The notes under the pieces are model-generated. The model was not told the origin of the DNA, did not search any database, and saw nothing but the letters and a program-made list of their open reading frames with translations. The translations under genes were made by a program, and so were the position numbers. DNA of 64,000 nucleotides from Gambelia wislizenii (lineage: Eukaryota; Chordata; Lepidosauria; Squamata; Crotaphytidae): contig JAUMIR010000001.1 of NCBI GenBank assembly GCA_030847615.1, positions 259,903,187 to 259,967,186 of the forward strand, given 5' to 3'. Below are positions 20,315 to 32,409 of this stretch, one piece after another (position 1 is the first letter of the stretch; every line of letters starts with the position of its first letter).

Positions 20315-21404
20315 AGTTATAAGCGTTTGCACCAACGAACATTCCTGTAAAACTCTCAATATGCAGTTTTCTTCTCTACAAAATATAAAAAGAATGGGCC
20401 CTATTAACTTGGCTCTAATTAAATACTACTTACATGTAGCATTACTTATATGTCTGGAGATTTGTTTTCCCCCCTTTTGTTTATTGTTAGCATGTCAGTG
20501 GTAGTAACAAACACTGCACTAATTTCAATAAATTTCTACTCTTCTGATGTGTTTTATGAGTAACAAAGAAAAGTATCCTAAAACAATGACATTCTTTCCC
20601 TGATGCCAAGTGGCATCAAATGCTTACAAAAACATTTAACAAGTGCATTTATTGATTGATTTTAGGGGTGAAGAGGTACTCCTCACATTTGAGAGGCAAA
20701 ATGTTAATGTGGCTGAAATTGATAAGGGTTTCTTGTTGACCTCTAAGATGATCTGTTGTTTCATTGAACATATTTAGCAAATTGCTTTTTCTCTAGAAGC
20801 TAGAGAGAGAAAAACCTGCCAAAATCAGAGATTATTCCCATATTTCATATTTAAAGCAAACCACTGACTTAACGGGAAAGCAGAATCTAAGGTGTAGTTT
20901 CTCTAGTTGGAAAAATAATTGTTAATTATTTTTGCTTGTTTTTCTTTACAATTAACTTCTGGTAGAATGGCTTGCTTTTAGTTTAATTCAAATACACTTT
21001 TCTTTCTCCATATAATTTTGTCCCAATCTGTTTTAGGACATTATCACACGAGCCCCGTTGTTGCTGCAATCACATTTTCAAAAGTGAATGGATAGAAACC
21101 AGTTTGGCAGCCCTCAGCATCCCATGTGGGCCTGGGGCTGTTTCACCCACTGATGGACCCTTGGCTCTCTTCTGGACTCTCCCTTAATCCCCTCCTCCCT
21201 GCCGTGTTGCCCTACCCAGCATGTCTTTGGTGGTTTTTTGTTTTTTATTTTTAGTTGTAATGCAATTTGGCAATTATGGCAATACAATTTAGTGAAATAA
21301 AGAAAAAAGAAAAGGAAAGAAAGTGGGGGGGAAAGAAAACTAGCCTGTTTGAGAATAGCAGGTGGGAGGGGGAGAGAGGAAGAGACTAAGACCATGTGAC
21401 TGCC
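20315..21404. other. AT-rich unassigned DNA
   Basis: No gene or recognisable repeat is seen. Confidence 0.4.
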
Positions 21405-21682
21405 CAGTGGCGTAGCGGTTAAATTCCAGTACTGCAAGTCACCACTAGCAAGTTCGATTCCAGAGGGCTCCAAGGTTCACTCAGCCTTCCATCCTTTCAT
21501 AGGTTGGTAAAATGAGTACCTGGCTTGTGGGGGCTATTAGCTAACACACATTGGAAGCTGCTTAATGCAGTGTAGATGTGTAAATAGCTATTGCTTAAAA
21601 TAATGTGTAAGCTGCTCTGATAGCCTTGTGGCTGAAGAGCGGGATATAAATAATAAATAAATAAAAAATAATAAAAAAAAAA
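21405..21682 (+). mobile_element. tRNA-derived SINE, family B
   Basis: A-box-like 'agtggcgtagcggtta' and B-box-like 'agttcgattcc' form a tRNA-like head. The body contains 'tccaaggttcactcagcctt' and the 3' end 'gtggctgaagagcgggatat' followed by AAT-rich tails, resembling a LINE-derived tail. Other copies lie at 40.7 and 41.7 kb. Confidence 0.75.
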
Positions 21683-22155
21683 TTATTGCACAGCAGTGTG
21701 ATTGGGAGCTTATTGATGGGTGTTCCCCATCAAACGCCGTAACCATGCTTTGGAGGCACACCAGCAATGATCTGGAGGTGATGTCATGTGATAAGTATTG
21801 CCAGAGGTGTTATTATTCAGCTTTAATTCTGCTTCAAAAGGCTCATGTGATAAAGTTCATAGAGTTGTCTTACTTGCATTATTCATTAGGAAAGCTTTTC
21901 CTGCCCAGTGGCAGCTACTAGCTCCTCTGTTAGTGTGGTGGTAAATCCACTCCATGTCTTAACCCAGGCTTAACTGGAGCTCTCCAAGGTACTGAACCAT
22001 ATTCCTAAATAGGTTCAGCACCTAGGATGAGTCCTTTAAAGCTAGTTAAAACCTGGAATGGAGTCACTGCTCCCCTGACATGGGGAGTACCACCTATCAC
22101 GGTATTACAATAATGTGATGTACTGTATATGTTAAATGAAGTACCAAGGCAATAT
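21683..22155. other. Unassigned DNA
   Basis: No gene or clear element is seen. Confidence 0.4.
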
Positions 22156-22388
22156 TGTTGTTGTGTGCCCTCAAGTTGGTTCCGACTCATGGCAATCCTA
22201 AGGTGACCCTATCATTCGGTTTTCTTGGCAAGATTTGTTCAGAGGGGATTTGCCTTTGCCTTCTTCTGAGGGTGAGAGAGTGTAACTTGCCCAAGGCCAC
22301 CCAGTGGGTTTCCATGGCCAACAGGGATTTGAACCCTGGTTTCTAGAGTCGTAGTCCAATGTTCAAACCACTACACCACACTGGCTGT
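22156..22388 (-). mobile_element. tRNA-derived SINE, family A
   Basis: A nearly full copy. The minus-strand head includes 'tgtggtgtagtggtttgaac' and B box 'ggttcaaatcc'; the tail is (CAA)n. It also has the 'cttgccaagaaaaccg' block typical of the family. Confidence 0.8.
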
Positions 22389-22969
22389 CGCCAAAGTGGG
22401 TGACATGGATTTTAATAATTCCACCTGATCAATCACTGCTACTCTATCAGGGTAGGAATCATGTGTCCTTCCAGATATTGTTGGACCACAACTCCCGTCA
22501 GCCCTAGGCCAAGATCCTGTTTAAGTGTTGGTAGAATGGAATTCTACACCATGCTGCCTTAGTTGGTTGTCCACTACTCTGACTGCACAATCCTTCTTTG
22601 AAGGTCCCAGGGCATGCAAAGGTACCCTGAAGGTCTAGGAGGGTGATGGCTATTCCTTCATTGCAGGCTGGGTGACTGCAGCCACATGGTGCTTGGGAGT
22701 TTCCTGTACCCCAGGCACAGATTGGCTTTTGGGGAGGAGGTAAGCCCCATTGCTTTCAAACTGGCATTGTGGTGGACAGTCATTATATAAAGAAGAGGTA
22801 ATGGGTATCTCCTTCTGAAATGGCTGGGAATAGTCATATGGTAGCACAGTTAGTGCAGCCAGTGGTGAGGAATGCTGGAAACTGCAGTGTAACGACATGT
22901 GGAGAGCTATACTTGTCCTATATGGTGATGAATGTGGATGGAACATATCTGTATGGAACTCCAAGAGCT
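22389..22969. other. Unassigned DNA with a fold-back fragment
   Basis: A fold-back MITE half ('ccagatattgttggaccaca') is visible near 22465-22510. The rest is unassigned. Confidence 0.4.
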
Positions 22970-23191
22970 CTTACACACTCCTTTGGGGCGCAGCATAGTT
23001 ATAAAACTTTGAATCCACTTTATTTGTCTTGGAAGCATCCTATGGAATCCTGGGATCTGTAGTTTGGTTAGAGGCACTAGAAAAGCTCTTTATCTGAGAA
23101 TCCTAAATGCTGTTCCCTGAACAACAAGGATTCTGTAGGATGTTTCCATGGCAGTTAAAGTGGAATCATAGCATTACAGCAGTGTGAAAGG
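22970..23191. mobile_element. Palindromic MITE ('aatcctgggattt' family)
   Basis: Motifs 'catcctatggaatcctggga' and 'aaggattctgtaggatg', and 'ttgaatccacttta'/'taaagtggaatcat', are inverted pairs. Ends 'acacactccttt' and 'cagtgtgaaagga' match poorly, so it is old. Confidence 0.6.
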
Positions 23192-23776
23192 ATCTGAGTT
23201 TTTGTGTAGTGCCTGTCAGCTCCTACCTGCTTTCACCACTGCTGCTTTACCCCTGCCCATTGAGTGGTGGAAATTTGTTCCTTCCCCATCACTTAGGCCA
23301 TACCCATACAGGTTCTAAACCAACCTCTAGGTTCCTACAATTCCAGAGCCCATGCACACACTTATAAAATGTAATTAACTCCCACCCCTACTTAAATTGA
23401 TTCTCTTGCTCGCAGAGGCAGAGCTGGCTAAAGTAGACACAAGCGCCTCTCCCAAGATATTAGCATGCTATTCACCCAGACCTTGACTTTGCATTGGCTC
23501 CACTTCCCTGTTGCCTGTCCATGAAATATCTCCATCTGTGACTGTCAGAGCTAGGTGGGAAATGCCCTTGCAATGTTATCGAAGTATATGCTCTCAACAA
23601 TGTGCAGTGTTGCCAACATGCTACATTTTATTGTTATTGTCATTATAATTTATTTGTAAGTCACTTCAAAGCCTTTTGGTACATATATCCTATGACTATC
23701 TGTGTGTGAACAGTCCCACTGAATTGAATAGACCTAACTCTGAGTTAAGTACGTATAGAATGGCAGCTGAAATCTG
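23192..23776. other. Unassigned DNA
   Basis: No gene or clear element is seen. Confidence 0.4.
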
Positions 23777-24020
23777 TTGTTGTTGTTGTTGTTGTTGTTC
23801 TTCTTCTTCTTCTTGTTACCTGCCTTCAAGAAGACTCTGGCTTATGGCAGCCCTATCATAATTTTTTTTTGGGGGGGGGGGCAAGATAAAGTTTGACATT
23901 GTCTTCCTCTGAGAAAATGTGACTTGCCCAAGGTCACCCAATGGGTTTCCATGGCTGAGAAGGGATTTGAACCCTAATCTCCCAGACCAACACTCAGACT
24001 ACTATACCACATTGGCTGTC
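23777..24020 (-). mobile_element. tRNA-derived SINE, family A, with expanded tail
   Basis: The (TTG)n(TTC)n run at 23777-23816 is the expanded 3' tail read on the plus strand. The minus-strand head with B box 'gggttcaaatccc' is at the right end. A G-run near 23871-23881 interrupts the body. Confidence 0.7.
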
Positions 24021-24187
24021 ATAGCTTAAATCCATAATCCTCCTTAAAATATCCATTGTAGACGGGGGGGGGGGAATCCTTGATAAAATTGATAGAATCT
24101 TATTTTGCTATTGTAAAAAGCCCTTCTGTCAACAGTTAAGATAAATTGTTGTGTAGATTGCCACAGTAGTCCTATCTGCCTAACACT

Positions 24188-24300
24188 GTGATGGGGAATC
24201 TGTGGCCCTCCAGATATTGTTGGATTCCAGTTCCTATCACCTTCAGTCTGAATTGCTGATGACTAACTCAGCAACGTGTGGGACCACAGGTTCTCATCGC
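24188..24300. mobile_element. Fold-back MITE, hAT-like
   Basis: Ends 'gatggggaatctgtggccct' and 'gggaccacaggttctcatc' are imperfect inverted repeats around a 'ttgttggattccagttc' core. Confidence 0.55.
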
Positions 24301-24417
24301 TGGCTCTAATAAAACCTAAGAGCCTGTGTTTAAAGAGGCATACACTAATCCACATGGTAGTGGGACAGGGGGCATCATTAGCTTTCCCACAACAAAAACT
24401 GAAAATGGAGTGAGGAG

Positions 24418-24568
24418 AGGCCATAATGCAGTCAAAGAACATGCTCTGCAGTTAAAAGATTTAAGCCCTGGACCCTGCTTCAGATGACAGGAGAACTGCC
24501 TGGCTGAGTAGACAATGGATGAATCCAGTGCTTTGATCTGATGTAGCACAACTTCATTTGTTCATTTA
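24418..24568 (+). mobile_element. tRNA-derived SINE, family C (diverged)
   Basis: A degraded tRNA-like head ('agaacatgctctgcagtt', 'gatttaagccctgg') is followed by 'ggctgagtagacaat' and a 'ttcatttgttca' end. A second copy is at 50.5 kb. Confidence 0.45.
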
Positions 24569-24580
24569 TCTTTGTCTACC

Positions 24581-24672
24581 TCACTCCCTTCTGAACAAAT
24601 CTTGCCAGGAAAACCCTGTGATAGGGTTGCCATAAGTCAGAAACAACTTGAAGGCATGCAACCACCACCACC
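24581..24672 (+). mobile_element. SINE family A, 3' part only
   Basis: Only the 3' body remains ('tctgaacaaatcttgccagg', 'gccataagtcagaaacaact') with an ACC-type tail. Confidence 0.65.
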
Positions 24673-24709
24673 TCACTTTCATTACAGTTTGTTGAAGGTG
24701 AGAAACAGG

Positions 24710-24713
<4 letters not shown>

Positions 24714-24753
<40 letters not shown>
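24714..24753. repeat. (CT)n microsatellite
   Basis: About 20 uninterrupted CT units. Confidence 0.95.
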
Positions 24754-24755
<2 letters not shown>

Positions 24756-24887
24756 CCCAACCATGTGAAAGAAATCCTTGCCTCTCTCCCAAGACTATAT
24801 GTGTGCCAGAGGATTTGGGAATGTGGAAGAATGGGAAAGAGTTACCAGTCAGCACAAATAAAGTCTTGCTAGTAAGCCAAGTCAGTA

Positions 24888-25142
24888 CAGTAGGACCCCT
24901 GTATCCACTGATTCATTATCCACTGATTCAATTATCCACAGGACACAAAACAGCACACCTACCATAGAGTCTTTTTAGAAAATGTGTCCTCTCTAGCCAT
25001 TTTCTAGGTCCCCCAAGGCAACTCTATGTTATTTTAAACCAGAAGTCCCATTATTTTCAATGGTATTCGCTATTATCCATGTTTTTCAGCATCCACAGGG
25101 ACCCCCGGAACCAATCCCCAGAGGATACGGGGGGTCCTACTG
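24888..25142. mobile_element. Tigger/pogo-like MITE
   Basis: Ends CAGTAGGACCCCTGTATCC and GGATACGGGGGGTCCTACTG are an almost perfect inverted pair, flanked by TA on both sides. The best-preserved copy of this subfamily here. Confidence 0.85.
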
Positions 25143-27960
25143 TATGTGGATGCTGTGTGTTTATCATGTATTAAAGTAGGTCATTCTAGTTAACTGTTGC
25201 TGTCTTGGAGGTCTCTAGTAATGATATGTTTCTTAACTTAACATTAACAATTAATCAGAATTAATGTTTATATAGGATTAACTTTCCCAGTGTCCATTAC
25301 TTCAAGCTATCTTGAGAATATATAGAACTTGATCAACAAAGGATTAGAAGCAGTTAATGTGTGCTGAAATTATTGATAAGTGTAGTTGGAAAGCTCTGAG
25401 CCTCTCCCTCTGCTAGATAGAGATACAAACAGAGAGATGTGGACATCTAATCCCTTAACCTTGACCAGGCTAGGATAAAGTCACAAATATAGTCATAAAA
25501 TAATTGTATCTTAACTAAGTTTAGCCAGTGGTGGCACTATGGGGATGCGGAGAGGACAAACCACACTAGTGACACCGTCGGGGGGGGACACCAGCCTTAG
25601 TGACGCCAAATGATTTAGCATGGTTTTCTAACTGAACTTGCAGTTTTTCTAAGCTGAACTTAAATTTGAACAAACATATCCTTTGAATGGACTTGGCTCT
25701 CTTTGTGTATATGTAAGATGTTATCCATTTTTTGTCTTGACGAAAGGATTTGTACTGAAGATATCTCTGTCTCTCTCTCTCACACACGTACACTCAGGCA
25801 GACAAGATAAGCCAAAGGAATACTAGTCATGCCCATAATGCCTTTTAAGAAACCTATTGACTACTGACAGTGGCTGCCTGCCAGACAATAAGATGCCTTG
25901 CCAGCCACTCTGAAAAACAGAACAAACTTCAGGCTACTCATTTAGTAAGAGAGTAAACAATGTTCTTTTGAAGCAAAACCATGGCACCACCGCTTTGTGA
26001 GGTAGGCCAGCTGAATACACTTATATGTCATTAGGGAAGTTTTGTCATCACCTCTCTTTTTACTCTAGCTCTGGCCAGGGAGGAAAGCCAGAGCCCTGGA
26101 ATAGTTATCTGCATAGGAGAGGTCATGATTAGCTGGAGACAAGCATAAGGGCAGCTGGGTCAGACTTGCTATTAGACACAGCAAGGTAGCTCTTTCAGGT
26201 GGCAGATGTTGGGGAACAGAGATTCCAGTTTCCCAGCTCTTCCTTTTAAAGCGCCTGTCCATTCCCTCCTCTTGGAGGACAGAGGTGTGCTGGCATTCCT
26301 AAGCTAGCCTCAAATGTGGATCCTTTAAAGTAAGGGTTGAAGTAAGATTCAGTTGGCCATTCAATTGGCTTCAGTACATGGAATAGAGGGCAGCATCTTG
26401 TCTTTTGCCTCAGGGATAAGGCAATTTTGTCCTGGCCCTATTCCCGTCCTCCAAGACAAATGTAGGGAAAATAACTGCAAACAGTTTGGGTTTGTGGGAA
26501 AAGACATCTTCCTTGAGTTTGTCAGAGACTCCTTTTTCAAGCTGAGGTCCAAACTGTATGGGAAAAGAGTTTTATTTCAAGAAAGAACTAAGAGAACAAG
26601 GAGAAACAGAAAGGTGCTTTGAAAATAAATATTCTGATCAATTCTTGGGGAGGGGAGGAATACTAATACACAGGGATTGCTTGAGTAAAATCAATGCACA
26701 GCATCCTTTGGATGGGCAGAGGGCTGGTAGATGAAAAAGGAATAAAGGGCACATTATTTCTCTTTATGGTGGTTAGCCAGGAAGGCAGGCTTCCCAGGTC
26801 GACTCAATCCAGGGACCAACATGTAGCCAGGAAGATGCTCTTCTCACCTTTTGCTTCAAGAGACAGGCTAGAAAGGTGTTAATTAAAAAAGAGATGGCTC
26901 TGGATATTTCTATCCAGATGGCTCTGGATATTTCTAATAGATGAAATACTTCTACTGTGATACAGTTTGGGTGGGTGATATGGGCACGAGCTACTTCAGC
27001 CAAGGAGGCTGAAAAGGGACAGACATTTGGAAGACAGGGTAATCACATCACAGTTTATAATCTACTGTACAGGACATTGTGATTCTTTATAACATACATG
27101 GATAGAACCAGTGATGGTCTCTAAATCCAAAGGTTAGGCAACAAGAAGCCTGATCTAATGCCTGTCTACTTGGTATTGAATCCCCAAGGGATTGGTTCCA
27201 AATATGTGTGCAGCTTTTATCTGAAGACCATGCTGCTATTACTTTTAACGAAATTCATTTTTAGATATGCAAAAATAAAAATACAAACACAAATATATGA
27301 GAGGGAACTTTATTGATCTTGGGGATTTTTTTTCTTTAGTCCATTTGTTTGAAAGATAAACATACAATTAAGACCTTTCTTGAAAGAGGTATGCATGTAT
27401 GTATTCCTGTCTTCCTCTTTTATCCAAGAAGATCAGGTGCCTGCCATTTTGTCCACACGCACAATAGCTCTGTGGGATTATAAGAAGAGGCAAAGAGAGC
27501 AATTGGCACAAAATCACTCAGTTTGCTTCATGGCTGAGTGGCTGCATAAATTCTTTTGGGCATCTCACCATTATAGACAACCTTGCATAATAGTGTAATT
27601 AGAAAACTACCATCTTGTGAATAACAATTCTGGGCATTGGGAGGATTAGACTGTCCCAGTTGTGGCTTTTGGAGTGTGTTCCCACCACCCTACTCTTATA
27701 CAGCAGCTCTAGTTCCTGGATACATTTAATTGAGAATACATTCCATTTGTTTCCATGGAACCTATTATAAAATGTGTCATCTAGAAATTATCATCCTATT
27801 TGAAGACATTTCTATGACTGATGTTTGGGAACCTTCTTGGCACCTGCACTCTGGCTGCATGGGAGAATGAATAGGATGCCTTGCCCATCTGGTGCAGAGG
27901 TTGTTGTACACCAGTGGTCTTAACTGGCAAAAGACAGACATTTCAGAGTACTGAGGCATA
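25143..27960. other. Mostly unassigned DNA
   Basis: About 2.8 kb without a clear gene. It includes (CT)n/(CA)n near 25768-25790 and a tandem duplication of 'agatggctctggatatttct' at 26892-26937. No splice-bounded coding exon stands out. Confidence 0.35.
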
Positions 27961-28187
27961 GAGTGCATCTTCACTGTAGAAATAATGCAGTTTGACACTA
28001 CTTTAATTGCCATGGCTCCATCCTACACAATTCTTGGGATTTGTAGTTTTGCAAGGTGCCAACACCCTTTAGCAGAAAAGGCTAAAGACCTTGTAAAACT
28101 ATAAATATCCCAAGATTCCATAGGATGTGGCTATAGCACTTAAAGTGAACTCAAACTGCATTAATACTACAGTGTAGATGCACCCAT
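27961..28187. mobile_element. Palindromic MITE ('aatcctgggattt' family), well preserved
   Basis: Ends GTGCATCTTCACTGTAGAAA and CTACAGTGTAGATGCAC are inverted repeats. Subterminal 'atgcagtttgacac' pairs with 'actcaaactgcat', and the central 'taaagaccttgtaaaacta' matches its family. Confidence 0.75.
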
Positions 28188-28539
28188 AGGAATGTACTAC
28201 ATTCACTTGGGTTCTTGCAGGTTGTTTCATAGGGTTTTAGCCTCTAATTTTAGAAAATGGGTTTCATGTTGGATTTGACCACTTGTTGGATTTGACCACA
28301 TGTTTGTAGCGATGGGGGAGAGAATAGGGAGGCCTGACCACCCTAAATATCCCAGTAGTATTGTTCTCAGAATAGGGGGATATTAATAATTGATCTCACT
28401 TGGTTCCACTCACTCTGCTTGCTCACTTATTTATTTCTTGGTGAATTATGTGAACCATGTTTTATAAGATACTTTCAGCCTGGAAAAAAAGCTTAATTGT
28501 AGTGTTTATGTTTGTGTATGTGTGCACACGTGCAAAATT
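28188..28539. other. Unassigned DNA
   Basis: It holds a small tandem duplication of 'ttggatttgaccac' near 28271-28302. No gene is seen. Confidence 0.4.
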
Positions 28540-28870
28540 TCTCTTGTTGTTGTTATTGTCATTTATTTCTATAGCACCATCAATGTACTGTACATGGCAC
28601 TTTACAAGAAAAAGAGCAACAAAACAGTTCCCTGCCCTCAAGCTTACAATCTAATGAGGACATGATACAAAAGGAAAGGAGATGGCAGTAGGGGACGGGA
28701 TTAAGTCTAGCATTCTCTTCTCTCTCTCCTTGGTCAGGGCAATGGCAGTTGAGATGGAGGGAGGTCCATTCTGCTTCTGGGCCGAGGCAAGATGGAGCTC
28801 TGCCTGCCTCTCCTTCTCTCCCTCCTTGGCCAGGGCAATGGCAGTTGGGATGGAGGGAAGGCCGCACTGA
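28540..28870. repeat. Dispersed-repeat-like segment with an internal tandem duplication
   Basis: The left part ('atggcactttacaag', 'cctgccctcaagcttacaat') resembles an interspersed repeat remembered from squamate genomes but not named. Then 'cagggcaatggcagttg.gatggaggga' occurs twice, near 28735 and 28824, about 89 bp apart, forming two imperfect tandem units. Confidence 0.4.
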
Positions 28871-30932
28871 ATGCATGCATTTGTGTGTGCGTGTGGCTTA
28901 GGAGGAAAAGTGAGTGTGATCCTATTGACTTCAGTGTGGACCCTGACACCTGGGTCCACACTGCAGAGCCGTCCTCCATTGAAGGTCCCTGGAAAGAAAT
29001 GTGGCCCTCTGCCCAAAAATAGTTTCCCAGCTCTGCTGTATCCTCACAAACAACTGTACAAATTGTGCAATTCATTGGACAATAATCTATAGTAAAATTG
29101 CAAACTCCATGACCGTTATCTGTGAGATCCATTACATTTTCTCAGTAGGTGCAAAATGTAGGGCTTTAACTACTTGGAGAATGTGGTGTATCACTAATGG
29201 AAAACTTACCGTACCTGGGGCAAAATGTGTCTAGATTAAAGATCTTGCTCATATGAACTGCAGTGCTGTTGAAGCTGCTGCATTTCAGTTCTTTTTTTTT
29301 GCAAAGCTTGATAACCAAATTCCTTAGTCACATGGGAGAAAGCCATATTGCAGTTCTTTCCCCTGCTAGTATGATTCTTGTCCTGGAAGCAGCAGGAATA
29401 TGGCCAGAAAAGAAAGTGTAGGGTAAATGTTGCCTGTGGCTCAGGAGGAAATTATGTTGTACTGTAGCTGTTCCTGCGTTGTTGAAGGTATCATGAGAAC
29501 TGTATGCATGTGGACTTTGGAGTAAGGAGATAAAGCAGATGTATCTTTGAAAACTACAATTTTTTTTAGCCCCACCCAAAGGTAGGAATTAAAATAATCA
29601 TGGTGATAATGATGGAATTAAATATTAAAATAGGAATTAAAATAATGATAGTAAACATCACTATTTAATTTCATGGAGTAGCTCTCCAAGCTTATTTTTT
29701 GCAATTCCATATTTAAGATTCACACAGATTTCAGTCAAATAAAAAGGAAAAATAGTATGGTGGATATCTAGACATAGCAGGGATCTTTAACATTGGTCAG
29801 CTAGAAAGCTGTTGATTTGGCAGATTTGTACTAAAATATGTTGCTTTTGACAGCTTAGGGATATTCCACTCAGTGAATTTGGGAATGCGCTGAAGAATGA
29901 GAAAATACTGGTGCTGGTTTCATTTGAGGAGAACTTAATACAGTATTGTTTGGTTAAGTCTGTAGTTAAGCAGCTGTTGACCTTTTCTGAGTTGGAAATA
30001 AATTATTGACCTGGTGTGCTCCAGATGTGTTGAACAATAGTTCTCACCATTCCCAGCTATTCTCAGAAAACCTAAGTCATCCACAACTCAACCTTTTTTT
30101 AAAAAATTGCATGAACTGGAGTGTGGTTCTTTACAAAGGATAAATTTGGCTCAAATCAGAGGGGATGGCTTTTAAAAAATTAATTTTGCTTGAAAAACTA
30201 ATTGAGACTTTAGAAGAAATATTTGGCCCATGTTAGGAAGCGAAGCTTTAAAAAAAAAGCCAAAACCACTGAGCAGGTATTTAAAAATTAATCCAAACAA
30301 GAAAACAGGGTTGTACAAAAATAAATTTGTTCAAAACCATAAAAACCAATCTTTAGCAAGCAAATAAAATAAAATGACTTTGAACACAGAAAACCTGGAG
30401 AGCAAAGCTTAAAAAAAAATAATTTGGCCCAAATCATTTGGCAAGGGCTGAAACAAACAAATAACCAAAATGGGCCCAAACCACTAAGTCCATATTTACT
30501 CTGCAATATATAGCTAGCCCAAGCAGTCACAAACATTTCTTTTACATGAAAGAAATACATTTTGAGTGTATGCAGTCACAAGCACATTTAAAAACATAAT
30601 TTTGAACAATTCCTGTCCAAGTAGATACAAAATACAGTACAGTATAAGTTTAATGAAGAAACACCCCTCTCCCTGACTAAAAACTGGACAAAATAAAATG
30701 TTTTCTCTAAGAGGAAGAAGAAATGGCTATCACTCAGATGGCTGTTCCATAGCATATAACTGGGGCAAAAAGTATTTAAAAATTCTTGTGTAGTGATGGA
30801 CTCTAGGCATTCATGTCAGTGTCTGTTTTTTGGGGGGTGGGTGGGTCCTTTGCTGTACTTTGTGATGAGGGGTGGGAAAGGCAGTTTATATGGCACCCAG
30901 AGAGAGAGGCTGATTTTTGAAAAGGACCTGCC
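28871..30932. other. Unassigned DNA, partly A-rich
   Basis: A fold-back fragment lies near 30015-30090. From 30120 to 30550 the plus strand is A-rich with recurring 'tttggcccaaatca'-like motifs, perhaps an old tandem array. A local duplication of 'aggaattaaaataat' occurs near 29583 and 29631. No exon is recognised. Confidence 0.35.
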
Positions 30933-31151
30933 CAGGGCTGGTTTAAGGAATTTTGGGGGGCCCTGCCCCAAAATTTGGGGGGGCCCATATGTTTATCTCA
31001 GGTCAATGTAACCTAACCTAACCTATTCACAGTACAGGCTATTCAGATTACTACTAATAATGTTTTTGCAGGAGGAGAGTTACGACGGGCCCCCCATAAT
31101 GACAGGGCCCTCTGCGGCTGCAGGTGCTGCAGGGCCTTTAAAATGGCCCTG
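30933..31151. mobile_element. hAT MITE with perfect target duplication
   Basis: The 8-bp sequence GACCTGCC lies on both sides (30925-30932 and 31152-31159). Ends CAGGGCTGGTTTAAGG and (reverse) CAGGGCCATTTTAAAGG are short inverted repeats, and the interior has GGGGGCCC runs. An 8-bp duplication and CAGG ends fit the hAT superfamily. Non-coding. Confidence 0.85.
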
Positions 31152-31276
31152 GACCTGCCTTATTACTTCCTACCATTGTCTCAGCTGTACCTGCCTTGCC
31201 CTGCTGAAGCAAAAGGAGCATGCACAAAGCTTTAGGGCAGTCACAGAATGGATCCTTTTCTGCACTGCTAAGACTA

Positions 31277-32409
31277 CCAGGGGGCCGTTTACATGATGAA
31301 AATGTCCTGGGAAGAATTCGTGTCGATCCCTGGCAATTTACACGTACATCGGGTCGGGTACGTTATTTTCGGAAGGGGGGGCAGCTTTTATCCCTCAACC
31401 TGCGGGACTTCCAGTCCCGCAGGTTGTGCCGGTTTTTAAAAAAGTCACTGGAGGATTCGGAAAATCGGAAATGTAAACAGCGTGGGACAAAAAGTCTCGG
31501 TACTGGGATGACCGGAAATGGTGACTGGGGGCGGGCTTAGAGCTCAGGGACCAGAAAAGGAGGGGTCAGTCACCCGTTCAACAGATCCAGCCTCACCAGC
31601 CGAAAACAAAGGCATCCCTTCCAGCTGCATGAAGGTTGATGTGTGTGTGTGTGCGCGCGCGCGAATGTACTCAATCACCTTTTTAAATGGATTTCTACAC
31701 TGCATGCTACAGAGAGATCGTGGTGGGCAGATCCTCCCTGGTTCTGAACAGAGAGATCGTGACGGGCACAGTAAAATATTCCAGCCTCTGAGCGAATGAA
31801 CATCTCTTAAATTCCCCCTCTCTGTTTCTGTGTGTTTCAAAACAGCTTGTTTGTAGCTGGTTTGAAGCATGAACTCTGCAGCTAATCTGTGTTGTAAGGG
31901 TTAACATTTTACAGAGGCAAGGGGAATACGATGCCTCCCCTCCCCTCCCCTCCCCTCCCCCTCACTCGGCTTGATTTCAAATGGAAAGCATTCTTTCGTT
32001 CCTGCGTCTGAGCGAAAGATCTCAGTCTGGATCTTTAAAAATGCTTTCTGCCTCTTCTGAAGGGGTTAAAATGTTCAAGAAGCAAAGGGGGAATAACAAA
32101 CCTCTGCCCCCCTCTCTCTCCCCCCCCCGCCAGCCAGCCAATAGCATCGCTTGTGGCACGGAACTTTGAAGGAAGTGCGTCACCGAGGTTGTGAAAACAC
32201 GAGTAATCGCATCTTTGATTGACAGCCAAAAAAAAAAAAATTTAAAACCTAAACAAAACTGGAACTATGGACCTGTAAATATCAGTCACGGGACCACACG
32301 GGATATCCATATCAGAGACATAAATCGTATAAACAGCGAGGGGCGGATTCGTGATCACTTTGTCCCGGTAGGCAACGCGACAATTTCTGTCGTGTGACTG
32401 GCATCCAGG
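31277..32409. mobile_element. CpG-rich inverted-repeat element, about 1.13 kb
   Basis: The left end 'ccagggggccgtttacatga' and the reverse of the right end 'cctggatgccagtcacacga' align, differing partly by transitions, as expected from CpG decay. The interior has a perfect hairpin (31396-31426), a (GT)n(CG)n tract near 31639-31663, repeated 'acagagagatcgtg' near 31709 and 31749, (CTCCC)n near 31937-31962 and TGATTGACAG at 32216-32225. No target duplication is seen. No transposase is visible, so it would be non-autonomous. Confidence 0.4.
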
